NCBI GenBank assembly: GCA_958295725.1 | Contig: OY282368.1 | Span: forward strand, 2,192,001 to 2,256,000 | DNA from: an uncultured Alphaproteobacteria bacterium | Lineage (GTDB): Bacteria > Pseudomonadota > Alphaproteobacteria > UBA2966 | Direction of reading: 5' to 3' | DNA length: 64,000 nucleotides | Shown here: positions 22,779-31,971 of the stretch, one piece after another | How positions within the stretch are numbered: position 1 is the first letter of the stretch | How the letters are laid out: the number at the start of each line of letters is the position of its first letter | Notes under the pieces: generated by a model | The model's input: only the letters and a program-made list of their open reading frames with translations | The model's database searches: none | Told to the model about the DNA's origin: nothing | Program-made: the position numbers and the translations under genes

Positions 22779-23046
22779 TCGACTTGCCCAGCTTCTCCTG
22801 CATCCAGTCCCAGATATCCACTGTCGCGCGGCCCCAATAGCTTCCGACCCGAAGCACCATCGCGCTGCCGAAGTCGTTTTCGAGCATGGCCGTTTCCAGA
22901 CGGTCGGATACCTCCCGCGCCGAACCCGTCGACGAGACCAGCCATTCATCGTCCTGGAGTTGCAGATAATCGCCCGGGAACGCCTCTTCCAGGAGGGTTC
23001 CCATCAACTCGGGGTTGCTGACCCGGACTATCGCGTAAATCGACAT
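22771..23046 (-). CDS. Small soluble protein coupled to the membrane protein, unknown function
   Basis: The protein has 91 residues starting M-S-I-Y-A-I-V-R-V-S-N-P-E-L. It contains alternating strand-like and helix-like segments (W-L-V-S-S-T-G-S-A-R-E-V-S-D-R-L) and ends E-K-L-G-K-S-N-G. It overlaps the 111-aa membrane protein by eight bases. The pair lies between duplicated holin ends and behind the phage lysis genes, a place where phages often carry accessory genes. I do not assign a function. Confidence 0.65.
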   Translation of the reverse strand: MSIYAIVRVSNPELMGTLLEEAFPGDYLQLQDDEWLVSSTGSAREVSDRLETAMLENDFGSAMVLRVGSYWGRATVDIWDWMQEKLGKSNG

Positions 23047-23101
23047 CCGTGAGCATCCTTGCGGCAACGCGAGAGTCCGTCAACCTCGCGGGACATTGGA
23101 T

Positions 23102-23232
23102 GCCTACTTCCGCATCTCCCGCGCGCGGTCGCCGAACCACCACAGCACGGCGGCGGAGGTCGTGTAGACGACGGTGTTGACGACGTAGGCCCTGAGCGCC
23201 ACGCCGTCGACCGCCGCGTCCGCGTCGAGCGT
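23102..23232 (-). repeat. 3' end of the holin gene, intact parent copy of the repeat
   Basis: Parent copy of 22314-22443, containing the last ~42 codons of the holin including its stop. Confidence 0.85.
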
Positions 23233-23580
23233 GAAGTAGATCGCCGCCGTGAGCGCGATGAGCGCGAACGTCAGCGCCGGGCGCACCATGCTCTTCACGT
23301 CGGCGGCCCACGGGGACGCCGGCGCCGCGGCCCGGTCGTGGCCGTAGGACGCGACCAGCACGTCGCGGGCGGCGTCGGCCCGCGCGATCCGCTCCTCGCT
23401 CTCCAGCTCGGCGCCCCGCGTCTCGATGTGGAGCCGCTGCAACGACAGCTCGTGGGCGCGGACGGCGGCGGCCTCCCGCGCCGCGTCGCGCCGGTCCAGC
23501 CACTTGAAGGCCCCGCCGACGACGGAGCCGAGGATTCCCGTCGCGCCTCCCGACACGACGGTCGCGATCAGGTCAAGCAT
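23104..23580 (-). CDS. Holin of the GTA_holin_3TM type
   Basis: The protein has 158 residues. The start is Gly-rich and mildly hydrophobic (V-V-S-G-G-A-T-G-I-L-G-S-V-V-G-G). A charged helical middle (~28-90) precedes two hydrophobic helices (P-A-L-T-F-A-L-I-A-L-T-A-A-I-Y-F; A-Y-V-V-N-T-V-V-Y-T-T-S-A-A-V-L-W-W). This is the layout of the 3TM holins known from gene transfer agents and podoviruses of alphaproteobacteria. It begins one base after the endolysin stop and closes the structural operon. It would form membrane lesions that release the endolysin. Confidence 0.8.
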   Translation of the reverse strand: MLDLIATVVSGGATGILGSVVGGAFKWLDRRDAAREAAAVRAHELSLQRLHIETRGAELESEERIARADAARDVLVASYGHDRAAAPASPWAADVKSMVRPALTFALIALTAAIYFTLDADAAVDGVALRAYVVNTVVYTTSAAVLWWFGDRAREMRK

Positions 23581-23581
23581 C

Positions 23582-23956
23582 TCACCAACTCCTTTCCCGT
23601 CCCATGTCCACGTGGACGAACGTGGCGTACCGCAGGCCGAAGCCCCGGAACCCGGCCGCGCGCAAGGCGCGGCAGAGCGCCTCCTTGTCGTGGCCGGCGA
23701 GCGCCACGTCGAAGGCGTGGCCCTCCTTGTGTTTCGATCTCGGCGCGCCGCCGACCAGCGCGTTGTGGACCGGGTCGCGGTAGGCGCTGTTGATCCGCAT
23801 GGGCCGGCCCACCGCCGTTCGCGCCGCCTGGAGCGCGTCGAGCGCCTCGTCGATCAGCAGCAGCGAGCCGTCGCCGCGGCTGGCGACCTCGCGCGGCGCG
23901 AAGTCCGGCCACCGCCACGCGGCCGCCGGGACCTCGGAGAAGTGCGCGTACAGCAC
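23582..23956 (-). CDS. Endolysin, M15-type D-Ala-D-Ala carboxypeptidase-like
   Basis: The protein has 124 residues, a single Peptidase_M15 domain. S-K-H-K-E-G-H-A-F-D (zinc ligands His and Asp) and the distal H-V-D-M give the family's metal site, with R-I-N-S-A-Y-R-D-P upstream binding substrate. The fold cleaves peptide cross-links in peptidoglycan. No signal peptide is seen, so export needs the holin encoded immediately downstream. It starts four bases after the stop of the 58-aa membrane protein. Confidence 0.85.
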   Translation of the reverse strand: MLYAHFSEVPAAAWRWPDFAPREVASRGDGSLLLIDEALDALQAARTAVGRPMRINSAYRDPVHNALVGGAPRSKHKEGHAFDVALAGHDKEALCRALRAAGFRGFGLRYATFVHVDMGRERSW

Positions 23957-23960
23957 GGGA

Positions 23961-24137
23961 TCAGACCCCGATCAGCCGCCGGATCACGTCCGCCGCCGTG
24001 CCCTCGCCGACCAGCAGCAGCAGCGTGATCGCGGCGAGCCAGACCTCGAGGCGCTTCAGGCGGGCGCGTATCTCGCCGTAGCGCTGGCCGCACAGATCGA
24101 CGTGGGCCCCGAGATTGTCGCGTTCGCTGGGTTTCAT
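23961..24137 (-). CDS. 58-aa phage membrane protein
   Basis: Starting at ATG 24137, the product begins M-K-P-S-E-R-D-N-L-G-A-H and continues through a charged helix (G-E-I-R-A-R-L-K-R-L-E) into one transmembrane helix (V-W-L-A-A-I-T-L-L-L-L-V-G). The ATG overlaps the stop of the preceding 76-aa gene (ATGA). Size, topology and position beside the endolysin suggest a role in lysis or its control, but that is by context only. Confidence 0.65.
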   Translation of the reverse strand: MKPSERDNLGAHVDLCGQRYGEIRARLKRLEVWLAAITLLLLVGEGTAADVIRRLIGV

Positions 24138-24364
24138 CGCGTCCCCTCCCCGGCCGCCGCCCCGGCGGACTCGCGGGCGTCCGTGACGTCCCGGACGCCC
24201 GGCTCGGTCGGGTCGTCGAACGTCCCGACGCGCAGGCCCGCCTGGGCGTGGATGTCGTTCCAGGCGTCGGCGCCTCGGGACGCGCTGACCTGCTCGCCGT
24301 TGCCGCGAAGCGCCCAGACGCGGGAATGGGCGCGGTCGATGTACTGCGCCTTGACGTAGGTCAT
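24134..24364 (-). CDS. 76-aa phage protein, unknown function
   Basis: The start is M-T-Y-V-K-A-Q-Y-I-D-R-A-H-S-R-V-W-A-L-R-G-N-G, followed by a polar, probably flexible C-terminal third. Its ATG overlaps the tail-fibre stop and its stop overlaps the next gene, so it is firmly in the operon. It may be a fibre-associated protein or chaperone, judging by position. Confidence 0.6.
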   Translation of the reverse strand: MTYVKAQYIDRAHSRVWALRGNGEQVSASRGADAWNDIHAQAGLRVGTFDDPTEPGVRDVTDARESAGAAAGEGTR

Positions 24365-26316
24365 GAGATGTCCGCCTCCACGTGGATGTAGGCGCGCGTG
24401 TCGCCGGTGGTCATGAGGCAGGCGTTGCCGGCCGCCAGGTTGTTCCTGGAGGCGCCGCTGCCGTTCAGCCGGATGCTGCTGGTCCCCGCCCCGTAGGACG
24501 CCAGGCTCGAGAACCGGGACTTGTCGGTCAGCGTCGCCGGCCACACGTTGAAGTGCGACGCGCCGCTGACGGTGACGGCGCCTCCCGCCGCGCGCAGTTC
24601 CGTCGGCAGGGGGAGGACGAATTGCGCCGCGCCGGACGAGTAGGCCTGTCCGACGGCGCACATGCCCGCGGCGCCGGAGTCCGCCCGGAACTTGAAGGCG
24701 TAGTGCTGGCAGGTCCGCAGCTCCTCCGCGTAGTCGCGCGGGACGTAGGGGGTGGCGATCTGCCCCGGCTGGAGCTTGACGTTGGTGAAGCCGAGGTAGT
24801 CGCCGGCGGCGCTCGCCCAGTTCCGGGCGGCGGCCGTGCCGCCGTCGCCGTCGCCGGCGTAGGTCCCCCAGGCGTTGGCCGTCGCCTGCCGGTCCGGTCC
24901 CGCGTGGAGGCCGACGAAGACGAACGCCGCCGCGTCCGTGGACGGCCCGAGCGTCGCGGCCGCGTCCGCCGGGATGACGACGCGCACGCGCTCCCACGCG
25001 CCATCGGCGCCGACCGTGGCCTCGCCGGCGTACTCCCGCGTTCCCCCCGCGACCCGCAGCCCGAGCGCGACCGTGTACGGCGGCCTGGGGACGCTCGCGT
25101 GGCAGACGACGTCCATCGACAGCACGCCGCCCGCGAACGTCCCGCCCGGCGGGTGCGCGAACGCCAGGAGGTCGTTCCCCGCGATACCCTGCCGGAGCTG
25201 GTGGGCCGCCCCCGCCGCCGGCGCGGCGTCGGCGGTCGCGCACAGCGCCTTCAGCCAGTTGCTCTTGCCGTCGGTCCCGCCGTCGACCTCCCTGGAGACG
25301 GTGAAGACGGCCCTCGCGTCGCCCGATTTCCGGAATCTCCAGCGGTCGATCGCCATCCGCGAGGCGGTGCGCCCGGCGTCCGGGACGTGGTCGTACTGGT
25401 CGACCAGGAAGCTCCCGTTGTCGATGGCGTTGTATTCGATGGCGACGTTGTCGTGGCTCGCGAGGTGCCAGCGGGACCCGTCCGAGACCAGCACGGCCGT
25501 CGCGCCCCGGTGCCGGAGCTTCAGGTCCGGCAGGCCGTCGATATCGTCCCCGCCGGCGGGGGTGATCGCGATCGCGCGTCCGCCGCCGTCGGTCTTGCGG
25601 AAAGCCGCGGCGAAGCCGTCCCCCGCCGAGGCCGCCGCGGGCAGCGCGGCCGCGTAGCCGGCGCCCGCGGCGTCGCACAGGAACAGGGCGCCCCGATCCT
25701 CCGTCGCCACCGCGAAGGCGGCGGTCCGTGCCGCCGTGCCGGCGAGGAAGGCCCTCAGCGTCTTGAGCGCGGCAGCCGCGTCCGGGTCGTCCATCAGCGT
25801 TTCCATGAAGGCGCCGACCGGCGCGCCGGCGGCGGCGGGTGCGCCCCAGAAGACCCCGTCCCCGGTCGCGTTGACGACGAGGAACCTGCCCGCGTTGCCT
25901 TCGAGGTCGGGCGGCCCCACGTCGGTCAGCGTCGAGTCCACCGGCAGCTTCAGAGTCCGCCGGACGGCCTCGTCGAGCTGCTGGTCGCGCATCGCCGCGC
26001 GGTCGACCTCGGCCTCCAGGGCGTCGGTGTCGAGCGCGCCCTGCGTCGGCAGGTTCGTGCTCTGGGTGAGGGGCGCGACGCGCCGGAGCGTCACCGTCCT
26101 GGCGGCCTCTCCGGTCCGTCTGGGCGCGGTCGCGAACGCGACGTTGCCGCCGGAGTCGTGACCGACGTTGGAGACCGTGTAGCCGCCGCCCCGCACCGCC
26201 CCGTCGACCGACACCTCCATGTGGGAATGACGGTCGACGCGGAAGGTGTAGGCGAAGACGGTCTGCTCCTCCGCGGCCGCATAGCGGTCGACGTTGGATG
26301 TCGTCGTCAGCGTCAT
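24361..26316 (-). CDS. Phage tail fibre protein (T7 gp17-type N-terminus)
   Basis: The protein has 651 residues. The first ~150, with Q-T-V-F-A-Y-T-F-R-V and the following strand-rich part, resemble the N-terminal attachment domain of podoviral tail fibres. The helical Q-L-D-E-A-V-R-R-T-L segment follows. The C-terminal half carries a carbohydrate-binding-like beta domain and a receptor-facing end rich in Gly and Ser. It would determine host recognition. Coupled to the internal virion gene upstream (start inside its stop) and to the 76-aa gene downstream. Confidence 0.75.
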   Translation of the reverse strand: MTLTTTSNVDRYAAAEEQTVFAYTFRVDRHSHMEVSVDGAVRGGGYTVSNVGHDSGGNVAFATAPRRTGEAARTVTLRRVAPLTQSTNLPTQGALDTDALEAEVDRAAMRDQQLDEAVRRTLKLPVDSTLTDVGPPDLEGNAGRFLVVNATGDGVFWGAPAAAGAPVGAFMETLMDDPDAAAALKTLRAFLAGTAARTAAFAVATEDRGALFLCDAAGAGYAAALPAAASAGDGFAAAFRKTDGGGRAIAITPAGGDDIDGLPDLKLRHRGATAVLVSDGSRWHLASHDNVAIEYNAIDNGSFLVDQYDHVPDAGRTASRMAIDRWRFRKSGDARAVFTVSREVDGGTDGKSNWLKALCATADAAPAAGAAHQLRQGIAGNDLLAFAHPPGGTFAGGVLSMDVVCHASVPRPPYTVALGLRVAGGTREYAGEATVGADGAWERVRVVIPADAAATLGPSTDAAAFVFVGLHAGPDRQATANAWGTYAGDGDGGTAAARNWASAAGDYLGFTNVKLQPGQIATPYVPRDYAEELRTCQHYAFKFRADSGAAGMCAVGQAYSSGAAQFVLPLPTELRAAGGAVTVSGASHFNVWPATLTDKSRFSSLASYGAGTSSIRLNGSGASRNNLAAGNACLMTTGDTRAYIHVEADIS

Positions 26317-28460
26317 GGCGTCGCCTCCTCCGGGGGTCCCTTCGTCTCGCCGCCGGCGAGCCGGACGCGGCGGCCGCGTTCGAGCGGCCCGGGCCCGAGC
26401 CCGTCCCCGCCGCGAAGCCCGACCCGCGCGCGCGCCGGCGCGGACGGCGTCCGCACGGCCGGGACGTCCCGGAAGCGGAACCGGAGCTCGCGGCCCCGTC
26501 CGTCGGTCTCCGGCGCGCCGTCGGGGCGCAGGAACGTCAGTCCGTCGCCGTCCGGCGTGTTGGCCCAGTACCCGCCCCGCCGCCGGTCCCGCGCGTCGTC
26601 CGGCGGACCGGACGCGGCGAGGCGGCGTTCGACCAGCGTGTCGGCGTGGGCCTTGATGGCGTCGGCGTCGAACCGCGCCGGCACGCGATAGCGGTCCCGG
26701 TAGCCGAAGTGGTCGTTGATCAGCTCGTCGGCCGCCCGCCGCGCCGGGCCCTTCTCCATGAAGGCGCCGACGCCTTCGACGGCGTAGCTCAGCGCCAGGC
26801 CGTAGACCGTGTCGAGGACGTCGCCCGCCGTCTCCGCGCCCCCCGGCCCGGTCGCGGCCAGCGAGGCCTGGAACCGGGAGAGCCCGGATCGCACGTCCCG
26901 CCGCAGCGCCTCGACCTCGACTCCGCCGCCCAGCGCCTTTTCCAGGGCCTTCGCGCCCTCGTGCCGGGCCGCGACGGTGCGCGCCAGCACCGCCCGCATC
27001 CGCGGCTCGTCGGCGTGCATCGCCAGCACCTTGGCGTGCGCCGGCAGGCCCGCCCTGTCGAGGTCCCGCATGAACGCCGCGTGGTGCCTGCCGGCCCGGT
27101 CGGACCACGCCGCCAGGGTCTCGATCTTTCCGGCGTCGGACTGCTCGTTCCAGGCCGCGGCCAGCCGCGCGGCCTCGGCGCGCGACATGCAGGAATAGTC
27201 GGCGACGCCGAGGGATTTCTGGACCGCGATGTTGCCCTCGCGCGTCCGCCCCGACGGGTGGCCCGCCGCGTAGGCGTAGGGATCCCCGGCCAGCGCCCGC
27301 TGACGGTCGGCGAAGGCCTCGAGCGCCGCCCGGCGCGACTCCGGCGGCGCCGCCGCCAGCGCGTCGTCGGCCGTCCGCGGGTCGGCCCAGCGGAGCTCCG
27401 TCATCGCGTCGTGGTACGCCCGCGCCCCAGCCGCCCGCTCGTCGAAGTTCGCCAGCATCCGCGGGGCCAGCGTCTCGATTCGGACGCGCAGTCCCCGGAT
27501 GCCGCGGCCCGTCGCCCGGATGCTCGCGACGTGGTCCTCGGTCAGGCCGGCGAGTCGCTGGGCGGCGACCCGCCGCCGCGTCTCGATCTCCCTCTCGATC
27601 GCCCGAACCGCGACGGCCTTTTCGGCCTCGTTCGCGAAGAGGTGCGCGTACCCTCCGTCCCGCAGGCGCGCCAGGGCCGCCGCCGGGTCCTCGTCCGCGT
27701 CGGCCTCGATCGTGTCCGCGAGCACGCCGACGCGCAGCGCCGCGATCTTGCGCTCGCCGGCGTCGGCGTCGATCAGGCCCTCGGCGACCGCGTCGCGGAC
27801 GTCGCCGATGCCGATCGCCAGAAGCTGCTCCTGCGCCCCGCCGCGGCGCCGCGACGCCTGCGCCCGGTAGGCGGCCGCGCGTTTCTCCAGTTCGCCCACG
27901 AGGAACCGGTTCTCGATCCGGGCCGCCCGGTCGCGGACGCCGACGATCGTCCGCGTCGCGACCATCGCGATCTGGTCGTCGAGGGACCGCCGGACGTCCC
28001 CGTCGGCGACGTCGAGGTCCTCGAGGGTCCGCCGGCGGAGGTCCCGGAGGGCCCCGGCGGCGCGCGCGGCGGCGCCCGTTCCCGCCGGGTCCGCTTCCGC
28101 GATCGCCCGCCGGCCGATGTCGTCCGCTTCGCGAATGAAGTTGACGCGCGCCGTCGCCGCCTCGTGCCGGTCGCGGATCTCGCGCTTGCGCCGCCGGATG
28201 TCGGCGAGGATCCGGGAGACGCCGGCGCCGCCCGCGAGCACGGTCCCGCCCAGCTCCCGCGTCGCCGCGCCCCGCTCGACGAGGGCCCGGGTCGTCGTGT
28301 CCACGGCGTCGGCCACGGCCCGGAAGCGCCGCATGGCGGCCCCGCCCAGCGCCTCGGCGGCGTCGAGGTCGCCGCTCGGCGGCGGCGGCGGCGCGAACGC
28401 CGGGCGATCGCCGCTCCGCAGTCCGACGGAGGCGAAGATCCGTTGCACGTCGATGGGCAT
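26313..28460 (-). CDS. Internal virion protein, large (gp15/gp16-like position)
   Basis: The protein has 715 residues, overwhelmingly helical and rich in Ala, Arg and Glu, with no hydrophobic segment. Position between the gp14-like protein and the tail fibre, plus size and composition, match the ejected core proteins of T7-like viruses. No catalytic motif such as a transglycosylase Glu could be identified with confidence. A Pro-rich patch lies near residue 25 (P-P-P-P-P-S-G). Confidence 0.6.
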   Translation of the reverse strand: MPIDVQRIFASVGLRSGDRPAFAPPPPPSGDLDAAEALGGAAMRRFRAVADAVDTTTRALVERGAATRELGGTVLAGGAGVSRILADIRRRKREIRDRHEAATARVNFIREADDIGRRAIAEADPAGTGAAARAAGALRDLRRRTLEDLDVADGDVRRSLDDQIAMVATRTIVGVRDRAARIENRFLVGELEKRAAAYRAQASRRRGGAQEQLLAIGIGDVRDAVAEGLIDADAGERKIAALRVGVLADTIEADADEDPAAALARLRDGGYAHLFANEAEKAVAVRAIEREIETRRRVAAQRLAGLTEDHVASIRATGRGIRGLRVRIETLAPRMLANFDERAAGARAYHDAMTELRWADPRTADDALAAAPPESRRAALEAFADRQRALAGDPYAYAAGHPSGRTREGNIAVQKSLGVADYSCMSRAEAARLAAAWNEQSDAGKIETLAAWSDRAGRHHAAFMRDLDRAGLPAHAKVLAMHADEPRMRAVLARTVAARHEGAKALEKALGGGVEVEALRRDVRSGLSRFQASLAATGPGGAETAGDVLDTVYGLALSYAVEGVGAFMEKGPARRAADELINDHFGYRDRYRVPARFDADAIKAHADTLVERRLAASGPPDDARDRRRGGYWANTPDGDGLTFLRPDGAPETDGRGRELRFRFRDVPAVRTPSAPARARVGLRGGDGLGPGPLERGRRVRLAGGETKGPPEEATP

Positions 28461-28470
28461 GGCCGGTCCG

Positions 28471-29214
28471 CTATCCGTCGAAGAGGTCGAATTCGGCGAT
28501 GCTCGACAGCAGGCTGGAGCCCGACCGCAGCAGGTCCGACACGCCCGCGGTCTCCGCCGCGCGCGACCGCGTTCTCGCGGCCCGCGCCCGGGCGGCGGCG
28601 GTCGTCTCCGCCGTTCCCGCCTCCAGCAGCCCGAGGGCCCTGCGGCCTTCGGCGCGTCGCCGCGCCGTGTCCAGCACCCGGCCGTGGCGCATGGTGAAGA
28701 GGTCCGCCTGGCTCTCCTGTCGCGTGGCGGCGCGTTCGGCGTTCAGCGTGATGTTGAAGAGGTCCTCCTCCATCTCGCCGATCATCTCCTCGATCGCCGT
28801 CGCGGTGGTGCCTTCGAGGGTCGCGCCCGACGCCGCGAACCACGCGGTCGCGTCCCCGATCCGCGCCCGCCAGCGCCGTTCGGCCTGGCCGAGGGCGACG
28901 TCGCCCGCCCGGCGTTCCCAGGCGGCGTTTTCCATCGCCCGCGCCCGGTTGAATTCGAGCGCCTCCGCCTCGTCCTCGCCGGCGGCCGCGATCAGGTCAG
29001 CCTCGATCTCGGCCTGCTCGACGATGAACCGCGCCTCCTCCTCGCCGAGGTCCTCGATCCGGGACGCCTGACGGTCGAGGGCCTCCGAGGCGTCCCGCGA
29101 ACCCGAGAACGCCGTCGCTGCGCCCGCCGCGCCGACGGCGAGCGTCGCGGCGGCGACGGGATCGTCCGAGACGAAGCCCGTGACCGCGCCCGCGAGATCC
29201 GAAAAGAAGCTCAT
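28471..29214 (-). CDS. Internal virion protein, gp14-like
   Basis: The protein has 247 residues. An N-terminal Ala/Gly-rich segment (A-A-A-T-L-A-V-G-A-A-G-A-A-T-A-F) is followed by long charged helices. This matches small podoviral core proteins, which insert into the cell envelope during DNA ejection. Its ATG overlaps the stop of the tail tubular gene (TGATG), and the next core protein gene starts ten bases after its stop. Confidence 0.6.
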   Translation of the reverse strand: MSFFSDLAGAVTGFVSDDPVAAATLAVGAAGAATAFSGSRDASEALDRQASRIEDLGEEEARFIVEQAEIEADLIAAAGEDEAEALEFNRARAMENAAWERRAGDVALGQAERRWRARIGDATAWFAASGATLEGTTATAIEEMIGEMEEDLFNITLNAERAATRQESQADLFTMRHGRVLDTARRRAEGRRALGLLEAGTAETTAAARARAARTRSRAAETAGVSDLLRSGSSLLSSIAEFDLFDG

Positions 29215-31385
29215 CGGTGCGCCTCGACTTCCACGGCCACCGCCTGGACGGTCACCGGCAGCGGGTTGTTCTGGGCGATCTTCACCGTGGCGTCGATCCA
29301 CGAGGCCGGCGGCGTGAACGCCTTGTCGCCGGTGAACGGCGGGATCGGCGACCGCACCGGGTCGGAGACCTCGCGGAAGACCGCCTCGTCGCCCGACGTC
29401 CGGCTCGACGCCGCGATCGTGACGCCGACCGTCGACAGAAGCCTCACGATCACGCGGCCGATCGATTTCGCGGCGCCAATGCCGCCGCCGTCCGGCAGCG
29501 GGACCTCCAGCGGCATCAGCTCGATCTCCGGCGTGAACGGCAGCCCGGCCTGGACGGTCGAGGCCGCCGCGTCCAGCGCGATGGCGCCCGACGCGACGGT
29601 CCGGGGCCCCACCGGCGCGCCGTCGGCGAGGACGGTCACCGTCTCGCCCTCGAGATGCCCGAGCCCCGACCACCTCCTCGTCGCCGGAACCGCCGTCCCG
29701 GTGATGCCGGAGTCGACGAAGCAGTCCGGGTCGAGATACTCCACGTAACGCCTCGTCGCGCCGTCGATCGTCCGCCTGACGATCAGCCATACCTCGTCGC
29801 CGCTGGCGCCCGGGATCGTCGCCACGCTTTCCGCCCCGGCGCCGGCACCGTTCCACGTGTGCCGGGCCCAGGCCGCCACGAGCTCGTGGAAGTTGTAGGT
29901 GAAGCTCAGCAGGACGCCGTCCGCGCGCACCAGCCACAGGACCCGCTTCGACGCCGGCAGGTCGGCCGACAGGTAGCGGCCCTTCCAGCCGCGCTGTTGC
30001 CAGGCCATCTCGACGATTCCGCCGTCGGCGATGTGCTCGGAGACGAGCGTCAGGTCCGGGGCCACGAACTCCGCCTCGCCGTCGTCGAAGCGGAACTCGA
30101 GCAGGTCCTCGCCGTCGTTCGAGGCCGCGCCCCGGCGGGCCACGAACAGGACGCGGTTGTCGATCTCCGCCGGCGCGATGGCGGCGACGCCCGAAGTCTC
30201 CCGCCGCTTCACCGAGAAGTTCGCGACCGTCACCGCGCCCGAGGCCGGCCGGTCCACGACCCACTCGCCGCCGGTGGTGCCGACGATCAGGTCGCTGCCG
30301 CCGACGATCCAGCGGATGGGATTCGCCTGGCTCGCGAACAGGTCCTTGGTGAACCCGTCCGCGGCATCCGTCCCCGTGACCATGTTCCGCGGGTCGGCGG
30401 ACCGGGAGAAGAACAGGCGCTGCGGGTCGGCGTCGGTATATCCGAACACGAGGCGCTGCTCGAACAGGGCCACGGCGGCCGGGTAGCGGCCGGCCCCGGT
30501 GAACGGATCCCCGGTCGGCGCGAAGCGCGTCAGCGACCACGACGAATGTCCCGACCGGGCGAGCTCCATCGGCTTGCGGCCGGGATGGACCAGGAACATG
30601 GTATCCGCGTCCTGGACGTGCTGGATCCGGAACAGGTCGGCGGCGGCGTAGGGGGTGCGGATCTCGACTGCTCCGCCGGAGATCAACGAGACGCCGCCGA
30701 CGCCGAGGCGGCCGTCGGCGGCGTTGCGGAACTGGACGTGGACCGCGCCGGCGCCGCCCGGGTCGAACTCGCGGCAGTGGTGGCCGTGGCCGAAGGCCGC
30801 GTCGTCGACGATGTCCCCGGCGCCCGGCGTCGAGCCGACGCGCAGGACGACGGCGCCGGAGCCCGCCGCCCCGGCGACGTCGAACCGGAGGACGTGCCGG
30901 CTGGACCGGTGCGGCGCCCCGATCTCCACTCGCTGCTCGGCGACGGCCGCGCCGGCGCCGTCGCCGGCGAGGTCGAGTCGCCGGTTGGCGGCGTCGTGTC
31001 CGATGCCGGCCCTGCCCGTCGACCTGTCCGTCCAGCCGGCGATGCCGCTCTCGAACGCGCCGTTCGCGATCGACGCGTCGGTCTCGGGCGCCACGATCTG
31101 GCCCCGGTCGCGGAAGAAGCGCAGCGTCCCGTCGCCGAACTCCAGCACGTAGGCGTCCGACGTCGAGAACACGAAGGGCCTGAGTCGCCCCACCGCGTCC
31201 GGGTCCGCGATCTCCGCGACATGGACCGACCCCGGGCGGTTGGTCGCCCCGCCGTGGGGCAACGACAGGAAGTTCACCTGCGTCCGGCAGCCCTGGAAGT
31301 ACTGGTCGAGGTCGGTCCGCCCCTCCATGCGCGGGCTGAGCTCGCCGCGCGTGAACTGGTTCTGGACGAGGGTGGCGCGCGGCAC
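29211..31385 (-). CDS. Tail tubular protein B-like (podoviral nozzle)
   Basis: The protein has 724 residues. The start Q-N-Q-F-T-R-G-E-L-S-P-R-M-E-G-R-T-D with P-G-S-V is the signature of the large tail protein of BPP-1/P22/T7-like podoviruses. A galactose-binding-like beta insert with G-A-F-E-S-G-I-A-G-W lies near residues 108-185, and F-G-Y-T-D-A-D-P-Q-R-L-F-F-S-R is another conserved element. It would form the tail nozzle together with the preceding 192-aa adaptor protein. Confidence 0.8.
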   Translation of the reverse strand: MPRATLVQNQFTRGELSPRMEGRTDLDQYFQGCRTQVNFLSLPHGGATNRPGSVHVAEIADPDAVGRLRPFVFSTSDAYVLEFGDGTLRFFRDRGQIVAPETDASIANGAFESGIAGWTDRSTGRAGIGHDAANRRLDLAGDGAGAAVAEQRVEIGAPHRSSRHVLRFDVAGAAGSGAVVLRVGSTPGAGDIVDDAAFGHGHHCREFDPGGAGAVHVQFRNAADGRLGVGGVSLISGGAVEIRTPYAAADLFRIQHVQDADTMFLVHPGRKPMELARSGHSSWSLTRFAPTGDPFTGAGRYPAAVALFEQRLVFGYTDADPQRLFFSRSADPRNMVTGTDAADGFTKDLFASQANPIRWIVGGSDLIVGTTGGEWVVDRPASGAVTVANFSVKRRETSGVAAIAPAEIDNRVLFVARRGAASNDGEDLLEFRFDDGEAEFVAPDLTLVSEHIADGGIVEMAWQQRGWKGRYLSADLPASKRVLWLVRADGVLLSFTYNFHELVAAWARHTWNGAGAGAESVATIPGASGDEVWLIVRRTIDGATRRYVEYLDPDCFVDSGITGTAVPATRRWSGLGHLEGETVTVLADGAPVGPRTVASGAIALDAAASTVQAGLPFTPEIELMPLEVPLPDGGGIGAAKSIGRVIVRLLSTVGVTIAASSRTSGDEAVFREVSDPVRSPIPPFTGDKAFTPPASWIDATVKIAQNNPLPVTVQAVAVEVEAHR

Positions 31386-31389
31386 GGTC

Positions 31390-31968
31390 CTACTCCCTCG
31401 CGCTCACGAAGATCCCGTCCTCGGGCTCGCCGTGCCAGCCCTCGCCGCCGTCGACGGACTTGTGCTCGCGGAAGTCCCGCTCGAACCGCTTCGTCAGCTG
31501 CTCGGCGTGGTTCCTGTCGCGGTTGAGCGGGTAGGCGAGCTGGCTGGCGAGGAACGACGACAGCGCGTTGACGAAGGTCGGCGGATAGCTCGCCACGTCC
31601 GTCACCCGCGCCACGTAGAGCAGGCGGCAGTCGCCGTCGTGCGAGGTCAGCAGGTCGCGCCCCTCGACGACCCAGCCGTCGCGGAACCCGCCGCCGCACC
31701 AGAGCCTGTAGGCCCGCAGGCAGTACGGGTCCGTCGGCAGCGTGTAGGCGTGGGGCCATTCGAACGCCGGCGCGACCGCTTTCCGGCTCAACCGCTGGCG
31801 CGTCATCGCGAAGTTGTGCGGATGCCGCGCCAGCAGGTAGTCGACCGCGTCGTCGTAGAACTGGTTGCAGAGCCGGGCGGGCTCCGAGTCCTGCGTCAGC
31901 GACGCGATCGGCTGTTCCCGCAGTTTCCTCAGCGCCAGGTTGCAGATGTCGGTGCCGGAGTTCGCCAT
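31390..31968 (-). CDS. Tail tubular protein A-like (podoviral adaptor)
   Basis: The protein has 192 residues. The N-terminus I-C-N-L-A-L-R-K-L-R-E-Q-P-I and the C-N-Q-F-Y-D-D-A-V-D-Y-L-L segment are typical of gp11-like adaptors that join the portal to the tail nozzle. It lies directly before the nozzle gene (four bases apart), the conserved gene order. Confidence 0.8.
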   Translation of the reverse strand: MANSGTDICNLALRKLREQPIASLTQDSEPARLCNQFYDDAVDYLLARHPHNFAMTRQRLSRKAVAPAFEWPHAYTLPTDPYCLRAYRLWCGGGFRDGWVVEGRDLLTSHDGDCRLLYVARVTDVASYPPTFVNALSSFLASQLAYPLNRDRNHAEQLTKRFERDFREHKSVDGGEGWHGEPEDGIFVSARE

Positions 31969-31971
31969 CGC

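Noticed and set aside
26298..31526. Long plus-strand frames across the phage module
   Set aside because: They are antisense shadows of clear minus-strand structural genes with overlapping starts and stops.
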